In this document: positions 7,172 to 14,553 of the stretch, piece by piece | Position numbering within the stretch: position 1 is the stretch's first letter | Layout: each line of letters opens with the position of its first letter | Origin: Candidatus Gerdarchaeota archaeon | Lineage (GTDB): Archaea; Asgardarchaeota; Heimdallarchaeia; JABLTI01 | Length of the DNA: 17,784 nt | Assembly: GCA_016840945.1 (NCBI GenBank) | Contig: JAEORJ010000238.1 | Coordinates: 1-17,784 of the forward strand | Direction: 5' to 3' | Notes under the pieces: generated by a model | Database searches by the model: none | Told to the model about the DNA's origin: nothing | The model's input: only the letters and a program-made list of their open reading frames with translations | Program-made: the position numbers and the translations under genes

Positions 7172-8173
7172 TTATTTCTCCTGCTTATTTTTTACTTCTC
7201 GCTTCAATTCCTTCTCAAATTCCAGGAATTGTTTTGGTATTTTCGTTTTCGAATCTATTTTTGCGAACTCTCTAATTGTTAAACTCATCATCCTTTCCCT
7301 ATTACTTTCATCAGTATTCGTATAGAAGAATCGTCCTTTTGGCATTTCTTTAGTTAAATTCGGGTAATTCCTTTGGTCATGAATTTTGTCTGTTGAACTA
7401 TTGAATACTAGTATCTCTTGATCTATTTCTCCAAGTGTCCCATATAATTCCAAATCCTTAGCTTTGTAAGCAGCGTGCTTCCATTTCCATAAATCAGCAC
7501 TATCAATGAAGTCTTCTGTTCGCTTTCGTTGGTGTTTTTCTTTCATTCCCAAGAGTGCAAAGAATTTCAATATTGGTTTTATTATCTTCACAACAAACAC
7601 TGGTATTACTGGAGAAATATTCAATAGGAATTTGCTAAACCAGAGTTTATGCATCGGATCGAAGAGTAATATGTTCTTTTCTTTGATGGTTTTTTCAATA
7701 AGACCTGTTAGTATTGTGGTTGATGTCCAACATGTTCCAATTAATAAAAAATCGTTTTTATTTAACTGTAAATAATCAATCACTTGTTGTATATCCTTAG
7801 CGCTTTGACTTACAGACATCAATTCCTTTCGTTTTTCTATTTTACTTGATTTTTTCTCTCGAGAGTCCAAGTAATACATATCTACTTCATCATAAAGAGC
7901 TTCATAAAGAACATTAAATCCTTCATGTTTAACACCCCATCCAGGTAAGAATAAAATTGTTCGTTTATTTTTAGGGTTCGGTTGTTTAACATGAATAATC
8001 CTTAACTCACCACCCTCCACTGGTACATAGAACATTGCTGTTCTATCTTCTGCCCAATATTCTTTAATCTCTTTATGAGATTCTTCTAACATTTTGTCTA
8101 GATCTTGTTGTTGCTCTGTAGTAACCGTTAGCTCAGGCGGTCTTTCGTCCTCTAAGTTCACCTTTTTTGTCAT
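7172..8173 (-). CDS. Alpha/beta-hydrolase fold protein with a Cys nucleophile position
   Basis: A 333-residue soluble protein, first gene of a minus-strand operon with the MFS transporter. Features of the alpha/beta-hydrolase fold: strand plus oxyanion turn ILFLPGWG (73-80), a YYLDSREKKSS segment (100-110), and a nucleophile elbow LLIGTCWTST (143-152). The last puts Cys148 where G-x-S-x-G lipases and esterases have Ser, and Thr150 in place of the second Gly. A likely acid lies in the NSSTDKIHD stretch. No obvious catalytic His follows; the expected region reads YTNTDESNRE. Cys nucleophiles occur in PHA synthases and dienelactone hydrolases, but I see no further proof of either. It may be a thioester/ester acyl-transfer enzyme or a catalytically dead relative. 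The first 45 residues are charged and probably outside the core fold. Confidence 0.78.
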   Translation of the reverse strand: MTKKVNLEDERPPELTVTTEQQQDLDKMLEESHKEIKEYWAEDRTAMFYVPVEGGELRIIHVKQPNPKNKRTILFLPGWGVKHEGFNVLYEALYDEVDMYYLDSREKKSSKIEKRKELMSVSQSAKDIQQVIDYLQLNKNDFLLIGTCWTSTTILTGLIEKTIKEKNILLFDPMHKLWFSKFLLNISPVIPVFVVKIIKPILKFFALLGMKEKHQRKRTEDFIDSADLWKWKHAAYKAKDLELYGTLGEIDQEILVFNSSTDKIHDQRNYPNLTKEMPKGRFFYTNTDESNRERMMSLTIREFAKIDSKTKIPKQFLEFEKELKREVKNKQEK

Positions 8174-8195
8174 TGTTGATGAGTCCTGTTTCTTT

Positions 8196-8225
8196 AGAAT
8201 TCAATAGATTTTGAAATCTAATTCT
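8196..8225. repeat. Interrupted inverted repeat in divergent promoter region
   Basis: AGATTT-TG-AAATCT (8206-8219) is flanked by AGAATT (8196-8201) and AATTCT (8220-8225). Both pairs are exactly complementary, with a 4-nt bulge CAAT on one side. It lies about 25-50 nt upstream of the hydrolase ATG, where an operator for the minus-strand operon would be expected. The bulge and AT richness make a chance match possible. Confidence 0.45.
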
Positions 8226-8283
8226 CTAAATTGTTTTGGATTATAAAATTATTTTGTCTAAAATAGTTTTTTTGATATTATTT

Positions 8284-8316
8284 TTATCATAATAAAGCAA
8301 TATCTTCTTATCATAA
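8284..8316 (+). repeat. Two direct copies of TTATCATAA upstream of glpD
   Basis: TTATCATAA occurs at 8284-8292 and again at 8308-8316, a 24-nt period (a little over two helical turns), just upstream of the glpD TATA-like box. An activator site is possible; the sequence is AT-rich, so chance is not excluded. Confidence 0.35.
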
Positions 8317-8357
8317 AAAAATATTAAAACATCAGAATATCTTTTCTGTTGGTTAAG

Positions 8358-10004
8358 ATGGTAAATATCCAATTATTATCTCGAGAAGCTAAGCTCAAAC
8401 AATTAGCGCAGGATGAATTTGATGTTTTAATTATTGGTGCTGGAATAACTGGCTCAAGTACTGCTTGGGATGCAGCTCAAAGGGGATTAAAAGTAGCTCT
8501 TATTGATAAGGAAGATTTTGGTGCTGGCACTAGCAGTGGTTCCTCAAAATTAGTACATGCAGGTATCCGGTATCTAGCTTATGGCGAATTTAATCTCGTT
8601 CGTCATGCCTCTCGAGAGAGAATGTGGATGTTTAAGTATATTCCCCATCAAACCTTACCCATACCTTTCATAATACCTATTTATAAAAAAGGAAAAAATA
8701 CTACTTTGAAAATGATTTTCGCAGGTGTGTTATATGATATTCTTTCAAAGTTTAAAAATACTGAAAATCACCGGTTCTTGAATAAAAAGAAAACTCTCAA
8801 TAAAATTCCTAACATCAAAAGTGATGTTTTGAAACGTTCACTATATTATTGGGATGGTGTGATGGATGATGCGCGAGTAACTCTTGAAGTTGTTCTATCA
8901 GCTCAAGAAGAAGGAGCTTTATGTGTAAATCATTTAGAAGCAACAGATTTTGTTTTGCAAGATAATGAAAAGGGCGAAAAGAACGTTCAAGGAGTTATTG
9001 TTAAAGATAAATTTACAGGTAAAGAAACCACCATTAAATCGCGGATAGTTATTAATGCTGCTGGTCCATGGTGTGATTTATTAGTAAAAAAATTAGGTTA
9101 TGAAAGGAAATTACTGAGACCAACAAAAGGTATGCATATCATTACAAAACGGATTGTTAAAGAAGATATTGTAGTAGTAATTACCGCTGATGATGAGAGA
9201 GGAATGTTTGTTATACCCTTTAGAAAAGATTATTCGATAATTGGGACAACTGATACTTATTATTCTGGTAATCTAGATCATGTAAAAGTAACACAAGAAG
9301 ATATTGATTACGTCATTTCAGCTACAAATAATGATTTTCCAAATAGCATCACCATAGAAGATGTGATAAGCGCCTACTCTGGTATACGACCTTTACTTAT
9401 ATCACCAAAAGCAAAATCTGAAACAGATACCTCTCGTGGTTTCGATATAATCACTATTTTACCCAATTTCCTTACTATCACAGGTGGAAAATATACTATC
9501 TTTAGATATATGGCAGAAAAGATGGTTGACAGAATTGTGAAATCACTTAATCTTCAGAAAGGCAAATATCGTTGCCAAACTAAAGATAGTTTTGTTCATG
9601 GAGGAACAGGTATAACAGATATAAAACATTATATTAAGGTAAATTTACCAACTGTGATGAAAAAATATGATCTAGAAGAAGATATTGCTGAGCATATCAT
9701 AAACACTTACGGAACAGCCCATAAAGAAGTTTTAACTTTCATAGACTCCAATAAAGAGTTAGCAAAAAGAATAGGAACGAATAGACCTCATATTTATGCT
9801 GAAATTCACCATGTTATTAACAATGAAATGTGTTTAACTTTAAGTGACTTCATGCTTAGAAGAACACAATTGCAGTTAATAGATCACCAAGGTTTAGATT
9901 GTTTAGATGAAATAGTTGATGAAATGGCAAAAATATTGAAATGGAATGATAGTGAAAAACAAAAACAAATTGAAGATTACAAAAATGATTTGGTTTGGTT
10001 ATAA
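8358..10004 (+). CDS. glpD: FAD-dependent glycerol-3-phosphate dehydrogenase, GlpD type
   Basis: A 548-residue flavoprotein that oxidises sn-glycerol-3-phosphate to dihydroxyacetone phosphate, passing electrons from FAD to a quinone or other acceptor at the membrane face. Evidence in order: dinucleotide-binding DVLIIGAGITG (22-32); SSKLVHAGIRYL just after it, the family signature 'STKLIHGGLRYL'; VINAAGPWCDLL and KGMHIITKR mid-protein; SGIRPLL; TITGGKYTIFRYMAEKMVD, the C-terminal FAD segment; and a C-terminal DAO_C domain with NNEMCLTLSDFMLRRTQ. No C-terminal Cys cluster is present, so it is GlpD-like rather than the iron-sulphur-bearing E. coli GlpA. ATG 8358 is preferred over TTG 8349, which would sit at or before the predicted transcription start. 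No glycerol kinase or facilitator gene is adjacent. Confidence 0.93.
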   Translation: MVNIQLLSREAKLKQLAQDEFDVLIIGAGITGSSTAWDAAQRGLKVALIDKEDFGAGTSSGSSKLVHAGIRYLAYGEFNLVRHASRERMWMFKYIPHQTLPIPFIIPIYKKGKNTTLKMIFAGVLYDILSKFKNTENHRFLNKKKTLNKIPNIKSDVLKRSLYYWDGVMDDARVTLEVVLSAQEEGALCVNHLEATDFVLQDNEKGEKNVQGVIVKDKFTGKETTIKSRIVINAAGPWCDLLVKKLGYERKLLRPTKGMHIITKRIVKEDIVVVITADDERGMFVIPFRKDYSIIGTTDTYYSGNLDHVKVTQEDIDYVISATNNDFPNSITIEDVISAYSGIRPLLISPKAKSETDTSRGFDIITILPNFLTITGGKYTIFRYMAEKMVDRIVKSLNLQKGKYRCQTKDSFVHGGTGITDIKHYIKVNLPTVMKKYDLEEDIAEHIINTYGTAHKEVLTFIDSNKELAKRIGTNRPHIYAEIHHVINNEMCLTLSDFMLRRTQLQLIDHQGLDCLDEIVDEMAKILKWNDSEKQKQIEDYKNDLVWL

Positions 10005-10030
10005 TTAACCAAATCATTATTTCTTCTTTT
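9984..10030 (+). terminator. Perfect 12-bp hairpin plus T-rich tract at the glpD 3' end
   Basis: AATGATTTGGTT (9984-9995) is fully complementary to AACCAAATCATT (10007-10018) across an 11-nt loop, and ATTTCTTCTTTT follows. The stem includes the last codons and the loop contains the TAA stop. An alternative smaller stem GGTTA/TAACC (9997-10010) competes with it. Confidence 0.6.
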
Positions 10031-10034
10031 ATCA

Positions 10035-10075
10035 GCTAATTCTATAGCAGAAAATTAGCAATTCTTATTATTAAA
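10035..10075 (+). promoter_or_regulatory. Promoter region of the first amidohydrolase gene
   Basis: The spacer after glpD holds GCTAATT/AATTAGC (10035-10041 and 10053-10059), a 7-bp inverted repeat, then TTATTATTAAA (10065-10075) as a TATA-like box about 30 nt before ATG 10101. No ribosome site precedes that ATG, which fits a leaderless or nearly leaderless mRNA. Confidence 0.4.
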
Positions 10076-10100
10076 GAGCACAAATGTACATTGATTTATC

Positions 10101-11351
10101 ATGAAAGCAATTATTTGTAAAGAAATTATTCCAGTGACTTCTAAGCCAATAAAAGAGGGCTATATTTTAATTGATGATAGTGGTAAGATAAAAGAAATTG
10201 GTGAGAAAACTAAACTACCAGCTAATGTTGACATAATACATGAAGATGATTTAATTGCTTTTCCCGGTTTAATTGATTCTCATTGCCACGCAACAGTATT
10301 TGAAGAAGGGATTGGTATGACCTTACAAGATGGTAATGAAGGCACAGATCCCATCACACCACATATTCGTGTTATTGACGCAATTAATCCCACCGATAAA
10401 GGGTTGAGGCGAGCATTAGCAGGTGGTATGACAACTATTTGTGTTGCTCCAGGTAGTGGAAATGTTGTAGGAGGGCAAATGACCACAATTAAAACACATG
10501 GATTAATTGTTGATGATATGATTATACAAGAAAATTCAGGGATGAAATGTGCTTTTGGCGAAAATCCAAAGAGATTATATGGTGATGGACAAAAACGGAC
10601 TCCATCAACAAGGATGGGAAGTTTAGGATTATTCCGTCAATTGCTAATTGAAACACAGAATTACATGAATAAATGGGATGAGTATAATAAAAAACTCAAA
10701 CAATACAAAGAAGAGTTGAAAGAATTTAATGAAAAAAACGATGGTAATAAAAGACCAACCGAACCAAGCAAACCAGATGTTAATATCAAATATGAAGCTA
10801 TGATTCCTGTTATGAAAAGGAATTTACCTTTACGAGCTCATGCTCATCAAGCTAACGATATAATCTCTGCTATGCGCTTAGCAAAAGAATTCGATTTAAA
10901 TATAGTAATAGATCATTGCAGTGAGGGACATCTTATCCTTGATTTCTTGGTGGAAAATAAGATACCTGCAGTTGTTGGACCAACATTAAGTTACAAATCA
11001 AAGATTGAAACTAGATATAAGACTTGGAAAACACTTGGTATACTTCATAATGCAGGTATTCTCGTAGCATTAACATCTGATCATCCTGTTACTCATTGTC
11101 AATATCAATTCATTTATGCTATTTTAGCACACCGAGAAGGACTTTCTAGACAAGGTGCGTATGAAGTAGTTACAATAAACCCTGCCAAAATTTTGGGTTT
11201 AGAGAAACGGATAGGTTCTTTAGAATCAGGCAAAGATGCTGATATTATATTACTAAACGGTGATCCGTTAGATGCTCGCACGAAAGTAATGAAAGTCTTC
11301 ATTGATGGAAAAATTGTTTTTGATATTAATGATAATGAAGAACTATTCTAG
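10101..11351 (+). CDS. Amidohydrolase, imidazolonepropionase-related (copy 1)
   Basis: A 416-residue cytoplasmic metal-dependent hydrolase of the amidohydrolase superfamily. A small N-terminal beta domain (1-52) and C-terminal return (about 375-416, GSLESGKDADIILLNGDP) flank the TIM-barrel. Metal-site residues: His61 and His63 (FPGLIDSHCH), His247/His249 (RAHAH), His272 and His277 (DHCSEGH) and Asp327 (LTSDHPV). Family-type blocks GNVVGGQMTTIKTHG (120-134) and GENPKRLYG (153-161) are present. A highly charged segment (about 190-228) probably forms a helical lid. No signal peptide is seen, although many bacterial relatives are secreted. The substrate is unknown; hydrolysis of a cyclic amide or a dipeptide would fit the family. 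A close paralog follows 116 nt downstream. Confidence 0.88.
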   Translation: MKAIICKEIIPVTSKPIKEGYILIDDSGKIKEIGEKTKLPANVDIIHEDDLIAFPGLIDSHCHATVFEEGIGMTLQDGNEGTDPITPHIRVIDAINPTDKGLRRALAGGMTTICVAPGSGNVVGGQMTTIKTHGLIVDDMIIQENSGMKCAFGENPKRLYGDGQKRTPSTRMGSLGLFRQLLIETQNYMNKWDEYNKKLKQYKEELKEFNEKNDGNKRPTEPSKPDVNIKYEAMIPVMKRNLPLRAHAHQANDIISAMRLAKEFDLNIVIDHCSEGHLILDFLVENKIPAVVGPTLSYKSKIETRYKTWKTLGILHNAGILVALTSDHPVTHCQYQFIYAILAHREGLSRQGAYEVVTINPAKILGLEKRIGSLESGKDADIILLNGDPLDARTKVMKVFIDGKIVFDINDNEELF

Positions 11352-11368
11352 CTGTTGATAGGTTACAT

Positions 11369-11390
11369 CCTTTCAATTTTTCTATTTTTT
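11369..11390 (+). terminator. T-rich tract after amidohydrolase copy 1
   Basis: CCTTTCAATTTTTCTATTTTTT lies 17 nt after the stop, with no convincing stem. This is the form of a simple archaeal T-tract terminator, between two genes that appear to have their own promoters. Confidence 0.4.
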
Positions 11391-11435
11391 AATCATTTGA
11401 TATTAAATATTAGATTTTGACAAAATGTTTAATTA

Positions 11436-11444
11436 TTTTTAAAT
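11436..11444 (+). promoter_or_regulatory. TATA-like box of amidohydrolase copy 2
   Basis: TTTTTAAAT is centred 28 nt before ATG 11468, the usual archaeal TATA-to-transcription-start distance, so the mRNA probably begins at or next to the ATG. No ribosome site is present. TTGATTT just before the ATG (11458-11464) is also found at the same place before copy 1 (10091-10097). Confidence 0.45.
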
Positions 11445-11467
11445 GGATACTTCTCCGTTGATTTCCT

Positions 11468-12733
11468 ATGAAAGCGATATTATGTGGTGAAATTATCCCT
11501 GTAACAAAAGAGCCTATCAAAGAAGGCTACATCATTATTGATGATAAAGGGAAAATTAAGAAAATTGGTAAGGGCTATGATGTCCCTAAAGACCATGAGA
11601 TAATTGATGCAAAGAAGTGGGTTGCTTTTCCTGGAATTATTGACGCTCATTGTCACGCGACCGTCTGGGAAGAAGAAATTGGTTTAACACTTCAAGATGG
11701 AAATGAAATGACTGACCCTATCACTCCTCACATTCGTGTACTTGATGCTATCAATCCAGCTGAAAAAGGTTTAAGACGAGCTGTTAGTGGGGGAGTAACT
11801 TGTGTTTGTATTTCTCCTGGAAGTGCTAATGTTGTTGGCGGTCAAATGACTACTATCAAAACTGATGGTCTTATTGTCGATAAAATGGTTGTCCAAGAAA
11901 CAGCTGGTATGAAATGCGCTTTTGGTGAAAATCCCAAAAGAGTTTATGGAGATGGTTTAAAACGAACTCCTTCTACTAGAATGGGTAATTTAGGTTTATT
12001 CAGGCAGCTTATGTTTGAGACTCAAAATTATTTGAATAAATGGGATGAATTTAATTCAAAAATGAAACAATATAAGGAAGATCTTAAAGAATATAATGAA
12101 AAAATCAAAGATGATAAGAATAAAGATTTGAAAAAACCAGTTGAACCATCTAAACCTGATAAAAATATCAAATACGAGGCAATGGTTCCTGTTTTGAAGA
12201 AGGAGCTTCCACTTAGAGCACATGCACATCAAGAAAATGATATTGTTTCAGCTATTCGTTTAGCTAAAGAATTCGATGTTAAAATTACCATTGAACATTG
12301 TACACATGGGCACAAAATTGTTGACTTTTTAGTTGAGAATAAAATTCCAGCTATTGTAGGTCCCACTTTTGGTTTCAGAACAAAAATCGAACTCCGTGAA
12401 ATGACTTGGAAAACTATCGGTGAATTATACAAGGCTGGCGTTCTAGTCTCCCTTACTGCTGATCATCCAGTTGTTCCTTTACAATTCCAAACAATGTATG
12501 CTGCTATTGCTATGCGTGAAGGTTTACCACGACAAGGAGCTTATGAAGTACTCACTATTAATGGTGCTAGAATACTTGGAATAGATAAAAGAATTGGCTC
12601 ACTTGAAGAAGGTAAAGATGCTGATATTGTTCTCTTCAACGGTGACCCATTAGATATTCAAGCCAAACCTCAAATGGTTTTCATCGATGGTCATAAGGTC
12701 TATGATCTAGCTGATGGAGAAGAGTTATTCTAA
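11468..12733 (+). CDS. Amidohydrolase, imidazolonepropionase-related (copy 2)
   Basis: A 421-residue paralog of the gene just upstream, co-linear throughout and roughly 70% identical by eye. It has the same metal ligands: His61 and His63 (DAHCH), His252/His254 (RAHAH), His277 and His282 (EHCTHGH) and Asp332 (LTADHPV). Differences cluster in the charged lid (five extra residues near 212-230, rich in Lys/Asp) and around the metal site: SDHP->ADHP, THCQYQ->VPLQFQ, DHCSEGH->EHCTHGH. This suggests a shifted substrate range rather than decay, since no catalytic residue is lost. It was probably made by tandem duplication and has its own TATA-like box. It ends at a GC-rich hairpin shared with the convergent exchanger gene. 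Confidence 0.88.
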   Translation: MKAILCGEIIPVTKEPIKEGYIIIDDKGKIKKIGKGYDVPKDHEIIDAKKWVAFPGIIDAHCHATVWEEEIGLTLQDGNEMTDPITPHIRVLDAINPAEKGLRRAVSGGVTCVCISPGSANVVGGQMTTIKTDGLIVDKMVVQETAGMKCAFGENPKRVYGDGLKRTPSTRMGNLGLFRQLMFETQNYLNKWDEFNSKMKQYKEDLKEYNEKIKDDKNKDLKKPVEPSKPDKNIKYEAMVPVLKKELPLRAHAHQENDIVSAIRLAKEFDVKITIEHCTHGHKIVDFLVENKIPAIVGPTFGFRTKIELREMTWKTIGELYKAGVLVSLTADHPVVPLQFQTMYAAIAMREGLPRQGAYEVLTINGARILGIDKRIGSLEEGKDADIVLFNGDPLDIQAKPQMVFIDGHKVYDLADGEELF

Positions 12734-12756
12734 GAATTTTTATTAAAAAGTTTTTA

Positions 12757-12789
12757 GCCACGAATTAATCGTGGCAAATTTATTTTTTT
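12757..12789 (+). terminator. Strong hairpin terminator between convergent genes
   Basis: GCCACGA (12757-12763) pairs perfectly with TCGTGGC (12769-12775) over a 5-nt loop ATTAA, followed by AAATTTATTTTTTT. This is the most GC-rich stem in the window and sits in a 54-nt convergent gap. The minus strand gives the same stem followed by TAAAAACTTTTT, so it could work in both directions, more weakly on that side. Confidence 0.68.
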
Positions 12790-14416
12790 ACAGTATTTGT
12801 GATATAGCTACTAATTGTAACGCCATAGTTTCAGCTTCTGATTGGGTTGAAATACCACCGATAAGTGCCAGAGCTACTAAACTCACAATGGACAAAATAG
12901 TTATCACAACTCCTTCCAGCAGATCAAATTTACCATCATCCATGATCATCATTATTTCAGCAGTAGAAATTATGAATATACCACCCATAACAATGGTTAT
13001 TTCAATCGCAATTGGAATCCCAATATTAAATATTCCACTTAAAACAAATGGTACTCCAAATAGAATGAAAAATGTTTGATTTATAGCTGAGACTTGGTGT
13101 ACCAATCCAACTTCTTGTGCTTCTTTATCGGTACTAAATAATCCTCTTAATGTTACAACTAATTCTGGTGAAGATGAAACTGTACCAACAACCACCGAGT
13201 AAACTAAAATTGGAACTTGTTCAAATTCATTTAAACCTAATTCAATCGATGATGCTAATATCTCACCACCCCAAACAATGCCACCGGCACCAAATAAGAA
13301 TAAAAGTATAATAATAAACCATGGAAATCTCCGTAAAGTAGCTAAAGCATCGTGCCTTTCTTGTTTTGATTTTGAACCATTACTAAACCATTTCTTCTTT
13401 ACTTTTTTATTCTCAGGTATTTCACATTCAGGTAATGTTTTTATTTCTTTATTAACAGTTTTAGTTGTAATAGGTTTATTTGAATGTGGTAAAATTCTCG
13501 TTTGTTTCATTGGACTAGCAACATCTAATAATACAAGTTCCTCATCTTCTGGAAAGAACTCTGAAATTAGTGTTTGTGGTGTAGAGGTTTTTTTACCGTA
13601 TCTTCTTATTAAAATAACCAAGAAGAATATGTATACTAATACTAATGCTATACCAATCATTATCTCAAATACTTTGTTAAAAGTTGATTCTACAATAATA
13701 TTATTGATAATATTTCTCAAACCATCAAACTCAAAATAGAATCCATACAACATAATAACAAATGAGAAAACCATCATACCTAAGATTAAATTTGCTTCAA
13801 AAAGGGTTAATTCTTTAGGTAATTGGAATGGTTCGTCTTTTGATACTACTATTATTGCTACACCTAAGAAGAATATGTTTATGATGACTGTAGTTAATAT
13901 TAACACTATTGCTGTAATAGCTAATTCAGGGGCATTTGTTGTTTTAGAACGAACAAGTAAAATAATAATAACTACTAACTCAGCTAACGCTGCGCCTATA
14001 GCTTGTAATATTCCACTAATATAGGGATTCCAATTTAGCTTATCACTCATACCCTTAACTCCCAAAATAATTATTTCAGATGCACCAAATACAATGAATA
14101 CACCAGCTCCAAAACCCAAGAACATTGTCACCAAAGAATTGACTGAGCTTGGGAAGAATCGATGAATTATAAGAAAAGTTACAGCTAATCCTAAACCAAT
14201 TACTGTGGATACAATGGTACTAATATGTATATTTGAGAAGATTGTTTCTATTGCTTCTTCTGGTTCAACATCCTCAAGAAACTCTGGGCATTCATCTTCT
14301 TCAGTTATAATTGGAGGTAAATCCCAATCTTCTGGTTCTCGAAAACTATCAAGATCAGTTATATCATCATCATGTATAGGCGGGGGTTCATCTTTACCCT
14401 CGTCATTTTTACTCAT
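12788..14416 (-). CDS. CaCA-like (Na+/Ca2+ exchanger-related) membrane protein, copy A
   Basis: A 542-residue membrane protein of two similar halves joined by a long cytoplasmic loop, as in cation/Ca2+ antiporters. An acidic N-terminus (1-60) is followed by helices to about 272, the loop (about 272-362) and a second half. First repeat: FGASEIIILGVKGMSDKL then GAALAEL (141-147), where exchangers have GTSLPEL. Second repeat: GGEILASSIELG then GTVSSSPEL (411-419), closer to consensus. The GSNxxN-type ion-site helices are replaced (TTVIINIFF; HQVSAINQTFF). Loop motif ISEFFPEDEELV is at 284-295, and LRRFPW (361-366) precedes the second half. Start ATG 14416 has AGAGGT 11 nt upstream. Membership is inferred from the repeat pattern; transport of Ca2+ itself is doubtful. 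Confidence 0.8.
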   Translation of the reverse strand: MSKNDEGKDEPPPIHDDDITDLDSFREPEDWDLPPIITEEDECPEFLEDVEPEEAIETIFSNIHISTIVSTVIGLGLAVTFLIIHRFFPSSVNSLVTMFLGFGAGVFIVFGASEIIILGVKGMSDKLNWNPYISGILQAIGAALAELVVIIILLVRSKTTNAPELAITAIVLILTTVIINIFFLGVAIIVVSKDEPFQLPKELTLFEANLILGMMVFSFVIMLYGFYFEFDGLRNIINNIIVESTFNKVFEIMIGIALVLVYIFFLVILIRRYGKKTSTPQTLISEFFPEDEELVLLDVASPMKQTRILPHSNKPITTKTVNKEIKTLPECEIPENKKVKKKWFSNGSKSKQERHDALATLRRFPWFIIILLFLFGAGGIVWGGEILASSIELGLNEFEQVPILVYSVVVGTVSSSPELVVTLRGLFSTDKEAQEVGLVHQVSAINQTFFILFGVPFVLSGIFNIGIPIAIEITIVMGGIFIISTAEIMMIMDDGKFDLLEGVVITILSIVSLVALALIGGISTQSEAETMALQLVAISQIL

Positions 14417-14486
14417 TTGCTTTAATTACCTCTGTAGGGAACAAATTAGCGTTCAAGACCTTATTTTGTAAACCTCGCATTATACC

Positions 14487-14498
14487 CTTTTAAATAAT
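14487..14498 (-). promoter_or_regulatory. Possible promoter of exchanger copy A
   Basis: In the 137-nt gap between the two exchanger-like genes, the minus strand reads TTATTTAAAAGG here, a good TATA-like box about 70 nt before ATG 14416. A leader of about 45 nt carrying the GAGGT ribosome site would result. The rest of the gap is AT-rich, with a run of eight T on the plus strand near 14521. Confidence 0.35.
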
Positions 14499-14553
14499 TT
14501 GCTTCCACTTTAAATTTACATTTTTTTTGAATAAGTAACTGTTTTTCTGTTAT

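Larger units (their letters stand above)
8174..8357. promoter_or_regulatory. Divergent promoter region between hydrolase operon and glpD
   Basis: A very AT-rich spacer between two divergent starts. For glpD (plus), AAATATTAAAAC (8318-8329) is the best TATA-like box, about 34 nt before ATG 8358, giving a very short leader; only a weak GGT precedes that ATG. The spacer also contains the inverted repeat and direct repeats listed separately. No small gene was seen in it. Confidence 0.5.

Noticed and set aside
8251..8264. ATTTT-GTCT-AAAAT inverted repeat in the divergent spacer
   Set aside because: Five A/T pairs in a very AT-rich stretch are expected by chance.
12771..13079. 102-codon plus-strand open frame starting at the terminator hairpin
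   Set aside because: Its start lies inside the hairpin and it runs antisense through the conserved C-terminal half of exchanger copy A.
13278..13739. 153-codon plus-strand open frame antisense to exchanger copy A
   Set aside because: Fully inside the real gene on the other strand; Ser/Thr/Ile-rich composition is typical of an antisense shadow.
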